From Mesorhizobium sp. (GTDB lineage: Bacteria > Pseudomonadota > Alphaproteobacteria > Rhizobiales > Rhizobiaceae), in NCBI GenBank assembly GCA_004017535.1, contig SAJS01000004.1, forward strand, positions 366,458-430,457: 64,000 nt of DNA, given 5' to 3'. Shown piece after piece: positions 57,003 through 64,000 of this stretch. The translations under genes were made by a program, and so were the position numbers. The notes beneath the pieces were generated by a model. It was not told the DNA's origin. It saw nothing but the letters and a program-made list of their open reading frames with translations, and did no database searches. Numbering within the stretch: the first letter of the stretch is position 1; each line of letters begins with the position of its first letter.

Positions 57003-58529
57003 CTAGCGGCCGGCGTTCGCGAGCGCCCGCTTCTCCCGCCGCCTTTGCACCGACGACGGAATATTCATGCCTTCGCGGTATTTCGCAACGGTGCGGCGCG
57101 CGATATCGACACCGCTTTCCTTGAGCATGTCGACGATGGCATCGTCAGAGAGCACGTCGGCGGGCTTTTCCTCGTCGATCATCTGCTTTATGCGGTCGCG
57201 CACGGCCTCGGACGAGTGCGCTTCGCCGCCTTCGGCCGAGGCGATCGACGCGGTGAAGAAATAGCGCAGTTCGAAAACCCCGCGCGGCGTCAGCATGTAT
57301 TTGTTGGCGGTGACACGGCTGACGGTCGATTCATGCATGCCGATGGCGTCGGCCACCGTGCGCAGGTTGAGCGGCTTGAGGTGGCGCACGCCATGGACGA
57401 GGAAGGCGTCCTGCTGCCGCACGATTTCCGAGGCCACCTTGAGAATGGTCTTGGCACGCTGGTCGAGGCTGCGCGTCAGCCAGTTGGCGTTCTGCAGGCA
57501 TTCGGCGAGAAAATCCTTTTCCGCCTGGTCCTTGGCGTGGCTCGAGACACGGGCGAAGTAGACATTGTCCACCAGCACGCGCGGCAGCGTGTCGGCGTTG
57601 AGTTCGACCGCCCAGCTGCCGTCATTGGCCGCGCGGACCTCGACATCGGCGACGATCGCGTCGCTTGCGCCGCCCGAAAACGCCAGGCCGGGGCGCGGAT
57701 CGAGCGCGCGGATCTCTCCCAGCATGTCGAGGAGGTCCTCCTCGTCGACGCCGCAGATGCGTTTCAGCGTCTGGAAATCGCGCCGCGCCAGAAGCTCGAG
57801 ATTGGCGACCAGCGCTTTCATTGCCGGATCGAGTCTGTCGCGCGCCTGAAGCTGCAGCGACAGGCACTCGGCAAGGTCGCGCGCGAAGAGCCCTGCCGGC
57901 TCGAAGCTCTGGCAGACGCCAAGCACGCGCGCCACCGCCGCTTCATCCGTGCCGAGCCGGACCGCGATCTCCATCAGGTCCGTGCGCAGATAACCGGCCT
58001 CGTCGAGCCCGTCGGCAAGCTCGCCCGCGATGAGACGGTCGCCGGGGCTTAGCGAAGCAAGCGCGATCTGCTCGCCGACATGTTCGCGCAATGTGACCGC
58101 GGCCGCGGCCATGTCGCCGACGTCGAACCCCTCGGATGAGGCCGTGCCGGCGCTGCCCGCCGCCGACTTCCACTGCGCCGTGAGATCCGGCCCCAGCCGC
58201 TCGCTGGTGCCGGGATCGTCGGGAAACAGATTCTCCAGGGAAGAGTCGAGCTTTTGCGAGATCGCTTCCGCGCTCCACTCCGTCTCGCCCTCGAACCAGT
58301 CGCCCGCGCTATCCCGCTCCGGCGCGACCTCGCTTTTCTGGGCCTGGTCGCTGGCGGCGTCGTCCTGCGGTTCGGCCCGCTCCAGCAGAGGATTGCGCTC
58401 GATCTCTTCGTCGATGAAGCGTTCGAGCTCGACATGGGTGAGCTGCAGCAGCCGGATCGACTGCATCAGCTGCGGTGTCATCACCAGCGACTGGGATTGT
58501 CTGAGCTGCAGTTTGGCTGCCAGCGCCAT
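57003..58529 (-). CDS. rpoN: RNA polymerase sigma-54 factor
   Basis: This 508-residue alternative sigma factor is used for nitrogen-control promoters such as the one at 6187. The N-terminal activator-interacting region is Gln- and Leu-rich (LQLRQSQSLVMTPQLMQSIR), an acidic linker follows, and the C-terminus holds the RpoN box region (RRTVAKYREGM). The ATG at 58529 (MALAAKLQLRQ) fits the family start. It precedes hpf and ptsN and follows lptB, the usual order. Confidence 0.96.
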   Translation of the reverse strand: MALAAKLQLRQSQSLVMTPQLMQSIRLLQLTHVELERFIDEEIERNPLLERAEPQDDAASDQAQKSEVAPERDSAGDWFEGETEWSAEAISQKLDSSLENLFPDDPGTSERLGPDLTAQWKSAAGSAGTASSEGFDVGDMAAAAVTLREHVGEQIALASLSPGDRLIAGELADGLDEAGYLRTDLMEIAVRLGTDEAAVARVLGVCQSFEPAGLFARDLAECLSLQLQARDRLDPAMKALVANLELLARRDFQTLKRICGVDEEDLLDMLGEIRALDPRPGLAFSGGASDAIVADVEVRAANDGSWAVELNADTLPRVLVDNVYFARVSSHAKDQAEKDFLAECLQNANWLTRSLDQRAKTILKVASEIVRQQDAFLVHGVRHLKPLNLRTVADAIGMHESTVSRVTANKYMLTPRGVFELRYFFTASIASAEGGEAHSSEAVRDRIKQMIDEEKPADVLSDDAIVDMLKESGVDIARRTVAKYREGMNIPSSVQRRREKRALANAGR

Positions 58530-58718
58530 GGTGGGATTCAAACGCCTCGTCTACGCGTCGTACTCTTGCTTTCCGGTCCGGCATAGAAACTGGCCCGGCT
58601 TTTGCTTGTCAAGGAAAACGCTAGCAGGATCGGCTTACCGGAGCGTTATTGGGCCGAAAAATCGCGACAAACCAGTCGAAATTCGCTCAAATTCACTCTG
58701 GAGAAAGGTATTTTACGC

Positions 58719-59537
58719 TCAGAGCGTGAAACCCTCGCCGAGATAGAGACGCCGCACATCGGCGTTGGCGACGATTTCGTCGGCCCGGCCATGCGTCAGC
58801 ACCTGGCCGGCATGGATGATATAGGCGCGATCGATCAGGCCGAGCGTCTCGCGCACATTGTGGTCGGTGATCAAGACGCCGATACCGCGCGCTGTGAGGT
58901 GACGGACGAGCTGCTGAATGTCCGCGACGGCAATCGGGTCGATGCCGGCAAAGGGCTCATCGAGCAGCATATAGGCAGGCCGCGTCGCCAGGGCCCGCGC
59001 GATTTCAAGGCGACGCCGTTCGCCGCCCGACAGCGACATCGAGGGTGCCTTGCGCAGATGGCTGATGTGGAATTCCTCGAGCAGCTCGTCGAGGTTGCGT
59101 TCGCGCACCTTGCGATCTTTTTCGACCACTTCCAGCACGGCGCGGATGTTCTGCTCGACGTTCAGCCCGCGGAAGATCGACGCTTCCTGCGGCAGATAGC
59201 CGATACCAAGGCGGGCGCGCCGGTACATAGGCATCGACGTGACATCGAACCCGTCGATCTCGATCGAGCCCTCATCGACGGGAACAAGGCCGGTGACCAT
59301 GTAGAAACAGGTGGTCTTGCCGGCGCCGTTGGGGCCAAGCAGGCCGACGGCCTCGCCGGCGCGCACGCCGAGCGTCACCCCGCTCACCACCTTGCGGCCC
59401 TTGTAGCTTTTGGTCAGGCCCTTGGCGATCAGGGTGCCCTTGAACTTCGCCTTGTCGGTGCCGATCGTCGCCGGAGCAGCCGGCTTTGCGGCCGCCCGTC
59501 CCGGAAGACGGGCAAGCAGCGAGGATACGCCGGCCAT
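58719..59537 (-). CDS. lptB: LPS export ABC transporter ATPase LptB
   Basis: This 272-residue cytoplasmic ATPase powers transfer of LPS from the inner membrane. Walker A is GPNGAGKTT (68-76), the signature is LSGGERRR and Walker B is [12 protein letters not shown]. There is an N-terminal extension of about 34 residues compared with E. coli LptB. Its ATG overlaps the lptA stop by one base (TAATG). The lptC-lptA-lptB-rpoN order is conserved in many proteobacteria. Confidence 0.95.
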   Translation of the reverse strand: MAGVSSLLARLPGRAAAKPAAPATIGTDKAKFKGTLIAKGLTKSYKGRKVVSGVTLGVRAGEAVGLLGPNGAGKTTCFYMVTGLVPVDEGSIEIDGFDVTSMPMYRRARLGIGYLPQEASIFRGLNVEQNIRAVLEVVEKDRKVRERNLDELLEEFHISHLRKAPSMSLSGGERRRLEIARALATRPAYMLLDEPFAGIDPIAVADIQQLVRHLTARGIGVLITDHNVRETLGLIDRAYIIHAGQVLTHGRADEIVANADVRRLYLGEGFTL

Positions 59538-60139
59538 TACTTGCTCGACGCTCCCTGCTGGGCCGTGCCCTGCTTCTGGGGCGTGATCGACATGATGACG
59601 CGGCCGCTGGTGCCGCAGCCGTCAACATTGCCGAGGCCGCTCTTCATTTGCACCGTGAGCTTGCAGCCCTTGAGCACATTTTCGCCCTGCGACAGCACCA
59701 CTTCCTTACCCTGGAGCGTGAGCACCTGGGTCTTCATGTCGAACGTTCCCGTGTCGCCGGTGGCGATCTGGTCATTCGACTTGATGTAGACCTTGTTCTC
59801 GACGACCAGGTGGTCGATGTTGGCGGCCCCGGTCATCGCCGACGCGCCGGCCGCGGCGCTTTTGCCGGCATTGGGATCCTTGACATAGTAGACCGTCATC
59901 TTGCCGGCCTTGAGCAGCGTCTGCCCCTGGTTGACGGTGACATTGCCGCTGAAAACGGCCACGCTGTCGGCCTGCCGGACCTCAAGCTTGTCGCTCTCGA
60001 TCTGGATCGGCTGGTCGCCGGACAGCTTGAGCCCGGACATCTGGCTGGTCGCGCTCGACTGCGCGAAGGAATGCGCCGTCCCCAGAAACAGCAATGCGGA
60101 GGCAGCGCCCAGAGCCCACGCGGATTTACTGCGACGCAT
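59537..60139 (-). CDS. lptA: LPS transport periplasmic protein LptA (OstA-like)
   Basis: This 200-residue periplasmic protein bridges LPS across the periplasm. It has a signal peptide ([21 protein letters not shown]) and the jelly-roll OstA-type core ([37 protein letters not shown]). The ATG at 60139 has a GGAG box; it lies within the end of lptC, so the two genes overlap by 14 bases. It is followed by lptB with a one-base overlap. Confidence 0.93.
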   Translation of the reverse strand: MRRSKSAWALGAASALLFLGTAHSFAQSSATSQMSGLKLSGDQPIQIESDKLEVRQADSVAVFSGNVTVNQGQTLLKAGKMTVYYVKDPNAGKSAAAGASAMTGAANIDHLVVENKVYIKSNDQIATGDTGTFDMKTQVLTLQGKEVVLSQGENVLKGCKLTVQMKSGLGNVDGCGTSGRVIMSITPQKQGTAQQGASSK

Positions 60140-60839
60140 TCTGTTCTCCACTGTTTACCCCTGCCGCCTTCAGCGCAGTCGGATCGATGTTGACGCGAAC
60201 CCGGTTCTCGAAGACTACGAGCCTGCCATTATCCTCGACCGACATCGAGTCTGCGGTGATGCGCGACCCGCCGCGGCTGACGTCGACCGGATTGCTCGTC
60301 TTCATAGAGCCTTTGCCCATGTCTAGGAAGATCGATTTGAATTTCGCCGCAAGGCCGTCGGTCGTCGTCACGCTGACGTCGCTGGTGAGATCCATCGTAT
60401 TGGCGTCGCGATTGTAGATACCGTGCTCGGCATCGACCGATACGATATTGTCGGTGGCGACGGGCAACTTGGCGTTGATGCCTTCGAGATCGATTACGGC
60501 CTGCTGGCCGACGTCCTGCGTGGCCCTGGTCGCCGTCAGCGAATAGGGCAGTTTCTGCTTGGTGAAGCCGTTGAGCTTCGGATTGGCCATCACCAGCTTG
60601 CCGTTCGAAAACGCCGTGCCGTCGGCCTGCACGGAAATGGAGATGGGCGCTTTAAGGTAGGAATAGACTGGAAAGGCGATCGCAATCGCGGCCGCGAGCA
60701 GCGGCACCGCGAATTTCAGGACGCGCACGCGGCGCGAGTGCCGTTGCGCGCGGTTGAAAGCCTCGCCGCGCGTGCCGTCTTGGATCGCGGGAGCCGGTGC
60801 CGCAGCGGCATCGCTCGTTTCATCAGATCGCGCCAACAT
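60126..60839 (-). CDS. lptC: LPS export protein LptC
   Basis: This 237-residue inner-membrane protein has one N-terminal helix (LKFAVPLLAAAIAIAFPVYSYL) and a periplasmic OstA-like domain (GTAFSNGKLVMANPKLNGFT, ITADSMSVEDNGRLVVFENRVRVNI). It passes LPS from LptBFG to LptA. The ATG at 60839 (MLARSDETSD) was chosen since the domain and basic N-terminus begin there. The gene is first of lptC-lptA-lptB-rpoN. Confidence 0.9.
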   Translation of the reverse strand: MLARSDETSDAAAAPAPAIQDGTRGEAFNRAQRHSRRVRVLKFAVPLLAAAIAIAFPVYSYLKAPISISVQADGTAFSNGKLVMANPKLNGFTKQKLPYSLTATRATQDVGQQAVIDLEGINAKLPVATDNIVSVDAEHGIYNRDANTMDLTSDVSVTTTDGLAAKFKSIFLDMGKGSMKTSNPVDVSRGGSRITADSMSVEDNGRLVVFENRVRVNIDPTALKAAGVNSGEQNASQ

Positions 60840-61134
60840 GACTTTTCTAATGGACCTTTGTCCGCCCAAACATCCGCCTACAGGTGGTATGCCGGCACCT
60901 ACACGCAAGCACAAGGGGACGAAAACTGCAAAAATGTGACGGCTGCCGCCCACAAAGTCGGGAGGAATTCGGGGAGACGGCCCGCACTTCATAGCAGATA
61001 CAGAAGGGGACTGGGTTAATTTTTCGTGAGGTCGCCATCAACGCCGAGGCTCGAAGCCGGCGTTCACGAAACGGTAGCCGTGTGCCGAGGCTTGCTTTAA
61101 AAGCTTGCTTTCCCACCGACCCATGAGGCTGACG
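60840..61134. other. 295-base divergent gap between lptC and sppA
   Basis: No gene is supported. The stretch gcttgctttaaaagcttgcttt near 61092-61111 is a short direct repeat of gcttgcttt just before the sppA start. Promoters for both divergent genes must lie here, but no clear consensus was found. Confidence 0.45.
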
Positions 61135-62091
61135 ATGGCAATGAGAGCCGACGACCTGATCGACCGCCGCCGCTTGCGCCGCAAGCTGACTTTCTGGCGC
61201 GTGGCCGCTTTTGTGGTTGTGGCGGCAGCTGTGATTGCCTTTTCGGCATGGGTCTATGAGGACAATTTCACCGGCCAGGCGGTCCCCCATATCGCCAAGG
61301 TGAAGATCGAAGGCACCATCACCGAGGACGAGGAACTGCTCAAAAGGCTGGAAACGATCCGCATGTCGCCGGAGGTGAAGGGCGTCATTCTGTCGATCGA
61401 TTCGCCCGGAGGCACAACGGTCGGCGGCGAGTCGACATTCGAAGCCGTGCGCAAGCTTGCCGGCGACAAGCCCGTGGTGGCCGAGGTCGGCACGCTGGCG
61501 GCATCGGCCGGCTATATGATCGCAAGTGCAGCCGACCACATCGTTGCCCGCAAGACCTCGATCGTCGGCTCGATCGGAGTGCTGATCCAATATCCCGACG
61601 TCAGCGGTCTCATGGACAAGCTCGGCATCAAGCTGGAGGAAGTGAAATCCTCGCCGCTCAAGGCTTCGCCCTCGCCCTTCAAGCCGACCAATGACGATGA
61701 GCGTGCCATGGTGCGCAAGCTCATCCTCGACAGTTACGACTGGTTCGTCGGCATCGTCGCGGACCGCCGCAAGATGACGCATGAGCAGGCGCTGGCGCTG
61801 GCCGATGGTTCGATCTTCACCGGCCGCCAGGCTTTGGCCAATCATCTGGTCGACGCCGTCGGCGGCGAGCAGGAGGCGATCGACTGGCTGGCGACGAAGG
61901 GCGTGGATGCCAAGCTCAAGGTCGTCGAGTGGAAGGATAAGGACAGGCGTGGCGGTTTCCTGTTCTCGCAGTCGATGGCAAAACTGGCCGCCAAGGCGCT
62001 TGGCCTGCCGGATGCTGGCGGCGATATCATTCACGAGCTCGGCGCCGACCGCTTGTTTCTTGACGGTCTCGTTTCGGTCTGGCACCCTTGA
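61135..62091 (+). CDS. sppA: Signal peptide peptidase SppA (short form)
   Basis: This 318-residue membrane-anchored serine protease of the SppA 36K type degrades cleaved signal peptides. One helix is near the N-terminus (VAAFVVVAAAVIAFSAWVYE). The nucleophile Ser is near 124 in TLAASAGYMIA and the general-base Lys is near 175 in SSPLKASPSPF, the usual pair. A GAGG box precedes the ATG at 61135; starts at 61123 and 61141 are also possible. ihfB follows 78 bases later. Confidence 0.92.
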   Translation: MAMRADDLIDRRRLRRKLTFWRVAAFVVVAAAVIAFSAWVYEDNFTGQAVPHIAKVKIEGTITEDEELLKRLETIRMSPEVKGVILSIDSPGGTTVGGESTFEAVRKLAGDKPVVAEVGTLAASAGYMIASAADHIVARKTSIVGSIGVLIQYPDVSGLMDKLGIKLEEVKSSPLKASPSPFKPTNDDERAMVRKLILDSYDWFVGIVADRRKMTHEQALALADGSIFTGRQALANHLVDAVGGEQEAIDWLATKGVDAKLKVVEWKDKDRRGGFLFSQSMAKLAAKALGLPDAGGDIIHELGADRLFLDGLVSVWHP

Positions 62092-62169
62092 CATGCCGTT
62101 GGCGCGAGCCAAAAAAGCAATAAAAATCATCCTGATAATCGTCTGCAGTGGTTTTACGGGGAACGTTCC

Positions 62170-62454
62170 ATGATCAAATCCGAGCTTGTGCAGATCATTG
62201 CTGCACGCAACCCGCACCTTTTCCTGCGCGACGTCGAAAACATCGTCGGTGCGATCTTTGACGAAATCACCGACGCGCTTGCGGAGGGCAACCGGGTCGA
62301 GTTGCGCGGTTTCGGCGCCTTTTCGGTGAAAAATCGTCCCGCCCGCACCGGCCGCAACCCGCGCACCGGCGAATCCGTCGAGGTCGAGGAAAAGTGGGTG
62401 CCGTTCTTCAAGACCGGCAAGGAGTTGCGCGAAAGACTGAACGGCGGCAAATAG
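62170..62454 (+). CDS. ihfB: Integration host factor subunit beta
   Basis: This 94-residue HU/IHF-family DNA-bending protein is one half of the IHF heterodimer. The core [22 protein letters not shown] includes the intercalating Pro in RNPRTG, and the C-terminal [18 protein letters not shown] matches beta subunits. IHF often assists sigma-54 promoters such as the nas promoter in this window. It lies between sppA and lapA, the normal order in rhizobia. Confidence 0.96.
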   Translation: MIKSELVQIIAARNPHLFLRDVENIVGAIFDEITDALAEGNRVELRGFGAFSVKNRPARTGRNPRTGESVEVEEKWVPFFKTGKELRERLNGGK

Positions 62455-62490
62455 GCGCCGCGCCGGCGGGTCGAGACTGCATCTTGGCGC

Positions 62491-62540
62491 TTAAAGCATG
62501 TCTCCCGAAAGTGGAGGCCGGTTCGGGGCAAAGACATGCG
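62491..62540. repeat. Intergenic repeat family B, copy 4 (short form)
   Basis: ttaaagcatgtctcccgaaa, gtggaggccggttcgggg, then caaagacatgcg. It matches the first half of the long copies at 17900 and 55394 and lacks the second half. It lies between ihfB and lapA. Confidence 0.8.
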
Positions 62541-62571
62541 CGCTTAGGAAGCTTCTCTATACGGAGATCTG

Positions 62572-62904
62572 ATGTTCAATCGCTTCATCCTCATCGTGGT
62601 CTTCGTGCCGCTGGCCATCATCCTGATCGCGCTCGCCGTCGCCAATCGCGGCGCCGTCGCCTTCACGCTCGATCCGTTCCATCCCGGCAATCCCGCGCTG
62701 ACGCTGAACCTGCCGCTTTTCATCTTCCTGTTTCTGGCTTTGGCCATCGGCATGGTCGTCGGCAGCATGGCGACCTGGGTGAAGCAGGGGCGCTACCGCA
62801 AGCTCGCGCGCCAGCGCGGCCTGGAGGCTGAAAACCTGCGCCAGGCGGTGAGCCGCGCGCCGGCAGCGCCCAATGGACCGGCGTTGCCCAAGCCGACCAA
62901 TTAA
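62572..62904 (+). CDS. LapA-domain membrane protein (lipopolysaccharide assembly protein A type)
   Basis: This 110-residue protein has two membrane helices (LIVVFVPLAIILIALAVANRG and NLPLFIFLFLALAIGMVVGSM) and a basic cytoplasmic tail. The NRGAVAFTLDPF link between the helices is typical of LapA-domain proteins. These take part in LPS-assembly control in E. coli, though the alphaproteobacterial role is less clear. It follows ihfB, as in many rhizobia. Confidence 0.85.
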   Translation: MFNRFILIVVFVPLAIILIALAVANRGAVAFTLDPFHPGNPALTLNLPLFIFLFLALAIGMVVGSMATWVKQGRYRKLARQRGLEAENLRQAVSRAPAAPNGPALPKPTN

Positions 62905-62922
62905 AGCAGTTCGGAGCCTTCG

Positions 62923-63888
62923 ATGCTGACCATTTCGGCCGCCGAGGTCGACCGCGCGCTGACCTTTCCCGGTCTGGTCGAGACATTGCGCACCGCTTTC
63001 CGCCAGGGCGCCGTGCAGCCGGTTCGTCACCATCATGGCGTCGAGCGGCCAGATGGTGCGGCCTCGACCCTGCTTTTGATGCCGGCCTGGACCGACTTCA
63101 ACGCCGCTGGAACCTCGGCGGGAGGCCATATCGGCGTCAAGATCGTCACCGTGTCGCCGGACAACAACACAAAAGGCAAGCCGGCGGTGATGGGCCTCTA
63201 TCTTTTGCTCGACGGCATCACCGGCGAGCCACAGGCGATGATCGACGGGCAGCGGCTGACACAGTGGCGCACGACCTGCGCCTCCGCGCTCGCCGCCTCC
63301 TATCTCGCCCGCAAGGACGCCTCGCGGCTCTTGGTCATCGGCGCCGGCGCGCTGTCGCCGTTCCTTGCCAAGGCGCATTCGGCGGTCAGGCCGATCACCT
63401 CCATCCGCATCTGGAACCGCACGCCGGCCAATGCCGAAAAGGTGGCCGCCACCTTGGGCGCCGAAGGCCTTCCGGCAAGCGCCGCCAGCGATCTCGACGC
63501 CGAGCTTGCCGAAGCCGACATCGTTGCCTCCGCGACCATCTCGAACACGCCGCTGGTCAAGGGCGCGCTGCTGAAGCCGGGCGCCCATGTCGATCTCGTC
63601 GGCGGCTTCACGCCCGACATGCGCGAGGCCGATGACGATGCGATCAAGCGCGCCCGCGTCTATGTCGACACCCGCGCCGGCGCCACCAAGGAGGCGGGCG
63701 ACATCGTCCAGCCTCTGGCCTCGGGTCTGCTGAAACCGGAAGCGATCATCGCCGATCTGCATGAGCTCGCACGCGGCGAGAAACAGGGCCGGCAAACCGA
63801 CAGCGAGATCACGCTGTTCAAGTCGGTTGGCGCAGCGCTTGAAGACCTCGCCGCCGGCATCGCCGTCTACAAGGCGCTCAAGGGGTAA
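62923..63888 (+). CDS. Ornithine cyclodeaminase/mu-crystallin family protein
   Basis: This 321-residue NAD(P)-binding protein of the OCD/mu-crystallin group has the substrate-side motif GGHIGVKIVTVSPDN, DGQRLTQWRTTCASALAA in the core, and the Rossmann motif LLVIGAGALSPFLAKAH. Members act as ornithine cyclodeaminase, ketimine reductase or alanine dehydrogenase, so the exact reaction is open. It follows lapA by 18 bases and may be co-transcribed. Repeats begin soon after its stop. Confidence 0.9.
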   Translation: MLTISAAEVDRALTFPGLVETLRTAFRQGAVQPVRHHHGVERPDGAASTLLLMPAWTDFNAAGTSAGGHIGVKIVTVSPDNNTKGKPAVMGLYLLLDGITGEPQAMIDGQRLTQWRTTCASALAASYLARKDASRLLVIGAGALSPFLAKAHSAVRPITSIRIWNRTPANAEKVAATLGAEGLPASAASDLDAELAEADIVASATISNTPLVKGALLKPGAHVDLVGGFTPDMREADDDAIKRARVYVDTRAGATKEAGDIVQPLASGLLKPEAIIADLHELARGEKQGRQTDSEITLFKSVGAALEDLAAGIAVYKALKG

Positions 63889-63923
63889 GGGAGCAGGGCA
63901 GTAAGGGAATAGGGGAAAGAACA

Positions 63924-64000
63924 CCTACTGCCCTACTGCCCTACTGCCCTACTGCCCTACTGCCCTACTGCCCTACTGCCCTACTGCCCTACTGCCCTAC
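63924..64000. repeat. Tandem 8-bp repeat (TACTGCCC unit), continues past the right edge
   Basis: The unit tactgccc (phase arbitrary) repeats about nine and a half times without a mismatch to the end of the window. The purine-rich stretch just before it (cagggcagtaagggaatagg) resembles the reverse complement of the unit. The length in the genome is unknown because the array runs off the edge. Confidence 0.9.

Noticed and set aside
63924-64000. CRISPR-like array
   Set aside because: The unit is 8 bases with no unique spacers, so it is a simple tandem repeat.

Overview
The window looks like a chromosomal segment of a Mesorhizobium-like alphaproteobacterium (Hyphomicrobiales, Phyllobacteriaceae). 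The evidence is the high GC content, the order lptC-lptA-lptB-rpoN-hpf-ptsN, an FnrN-type regulator beside cydABX and cydDC, a CtrA-type box, and many short palindromic intergenic repeats of the kind scattered through rhizobial genomes. The genus is inferred from gene content and style, not from a marker gene. I saw no rRNA, tRNA, CRISPR array, insertion sequence or prophage.

Layout. Positions 1-8179 (minus strand) hold assimilatory nitrate and nitrite reduction: a 55-aa leader protein, narK-type transporter, nirB, nirD and nasA (cut by the window edge), plus the nasS-nasT sensor/antiterminator pair. The gap between them carries an NtrC-like site, a near-perfect sigma-54 promoter, a stem with an ANTAR-type hexaloop and a terminator hairpin. 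Positions 8326-15798 hold an oxygen-response module: fnrN, a hemerythrin-like protein, cydX, cydB and cydA, and the divergent cydD-cydC exporter genes, with an FNR box between the two cyd units. A HerA-like ATPase and small unknown genes follow.

Positions 18670-29320 look like an uncharacterised catabolic island: RidA-like protein, metal amidohydrolase, NTF2-FMO flavin monooxygenase, RpiR regulator, NitT/TauT-type ABC transporter, Gfo/Idh/MocA oxidoreductase and amidase. Positions 29731-38033 hold kdpFABCDE with two extra tiny membrane ORFs. Positions 38150-47922 are a mixed housekeeping and accessory stretch: Nudix, ArsR-SRPBCC pair, VOC, GGDEF/EAL, GNAT, nth and an Ada-like repair protein.

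Positions 48083-50041 are the most unusual part: four tightly packed secreted-protein genes (two pilin-like subunits, one PapD-like single-domain protein and one unknown helical-tailed protein) behind an exact CtrA box, with no usher in view. Next come a ribokinase, amidase, LysE exporter and nucleoside hydrolase group, then the hsp20-DUF1150 pair. The window ends with the conserved ptsN-hpf-rpoN-lptBAC and sppA-ihfB-lapA blocks, an ornithine cyclodeaminase-like gene and an 8-bp tandem repeat that runs off the right edge.

How they work together: rpoN in this window encodes the sigma factor needed by the nas promoter seen here. NasT is the likely ligand of the nas leader RNA. FnrN is the likely ligand of the cydA/cydD intergenic box. 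KdpD/KdpE presumably control kdp.
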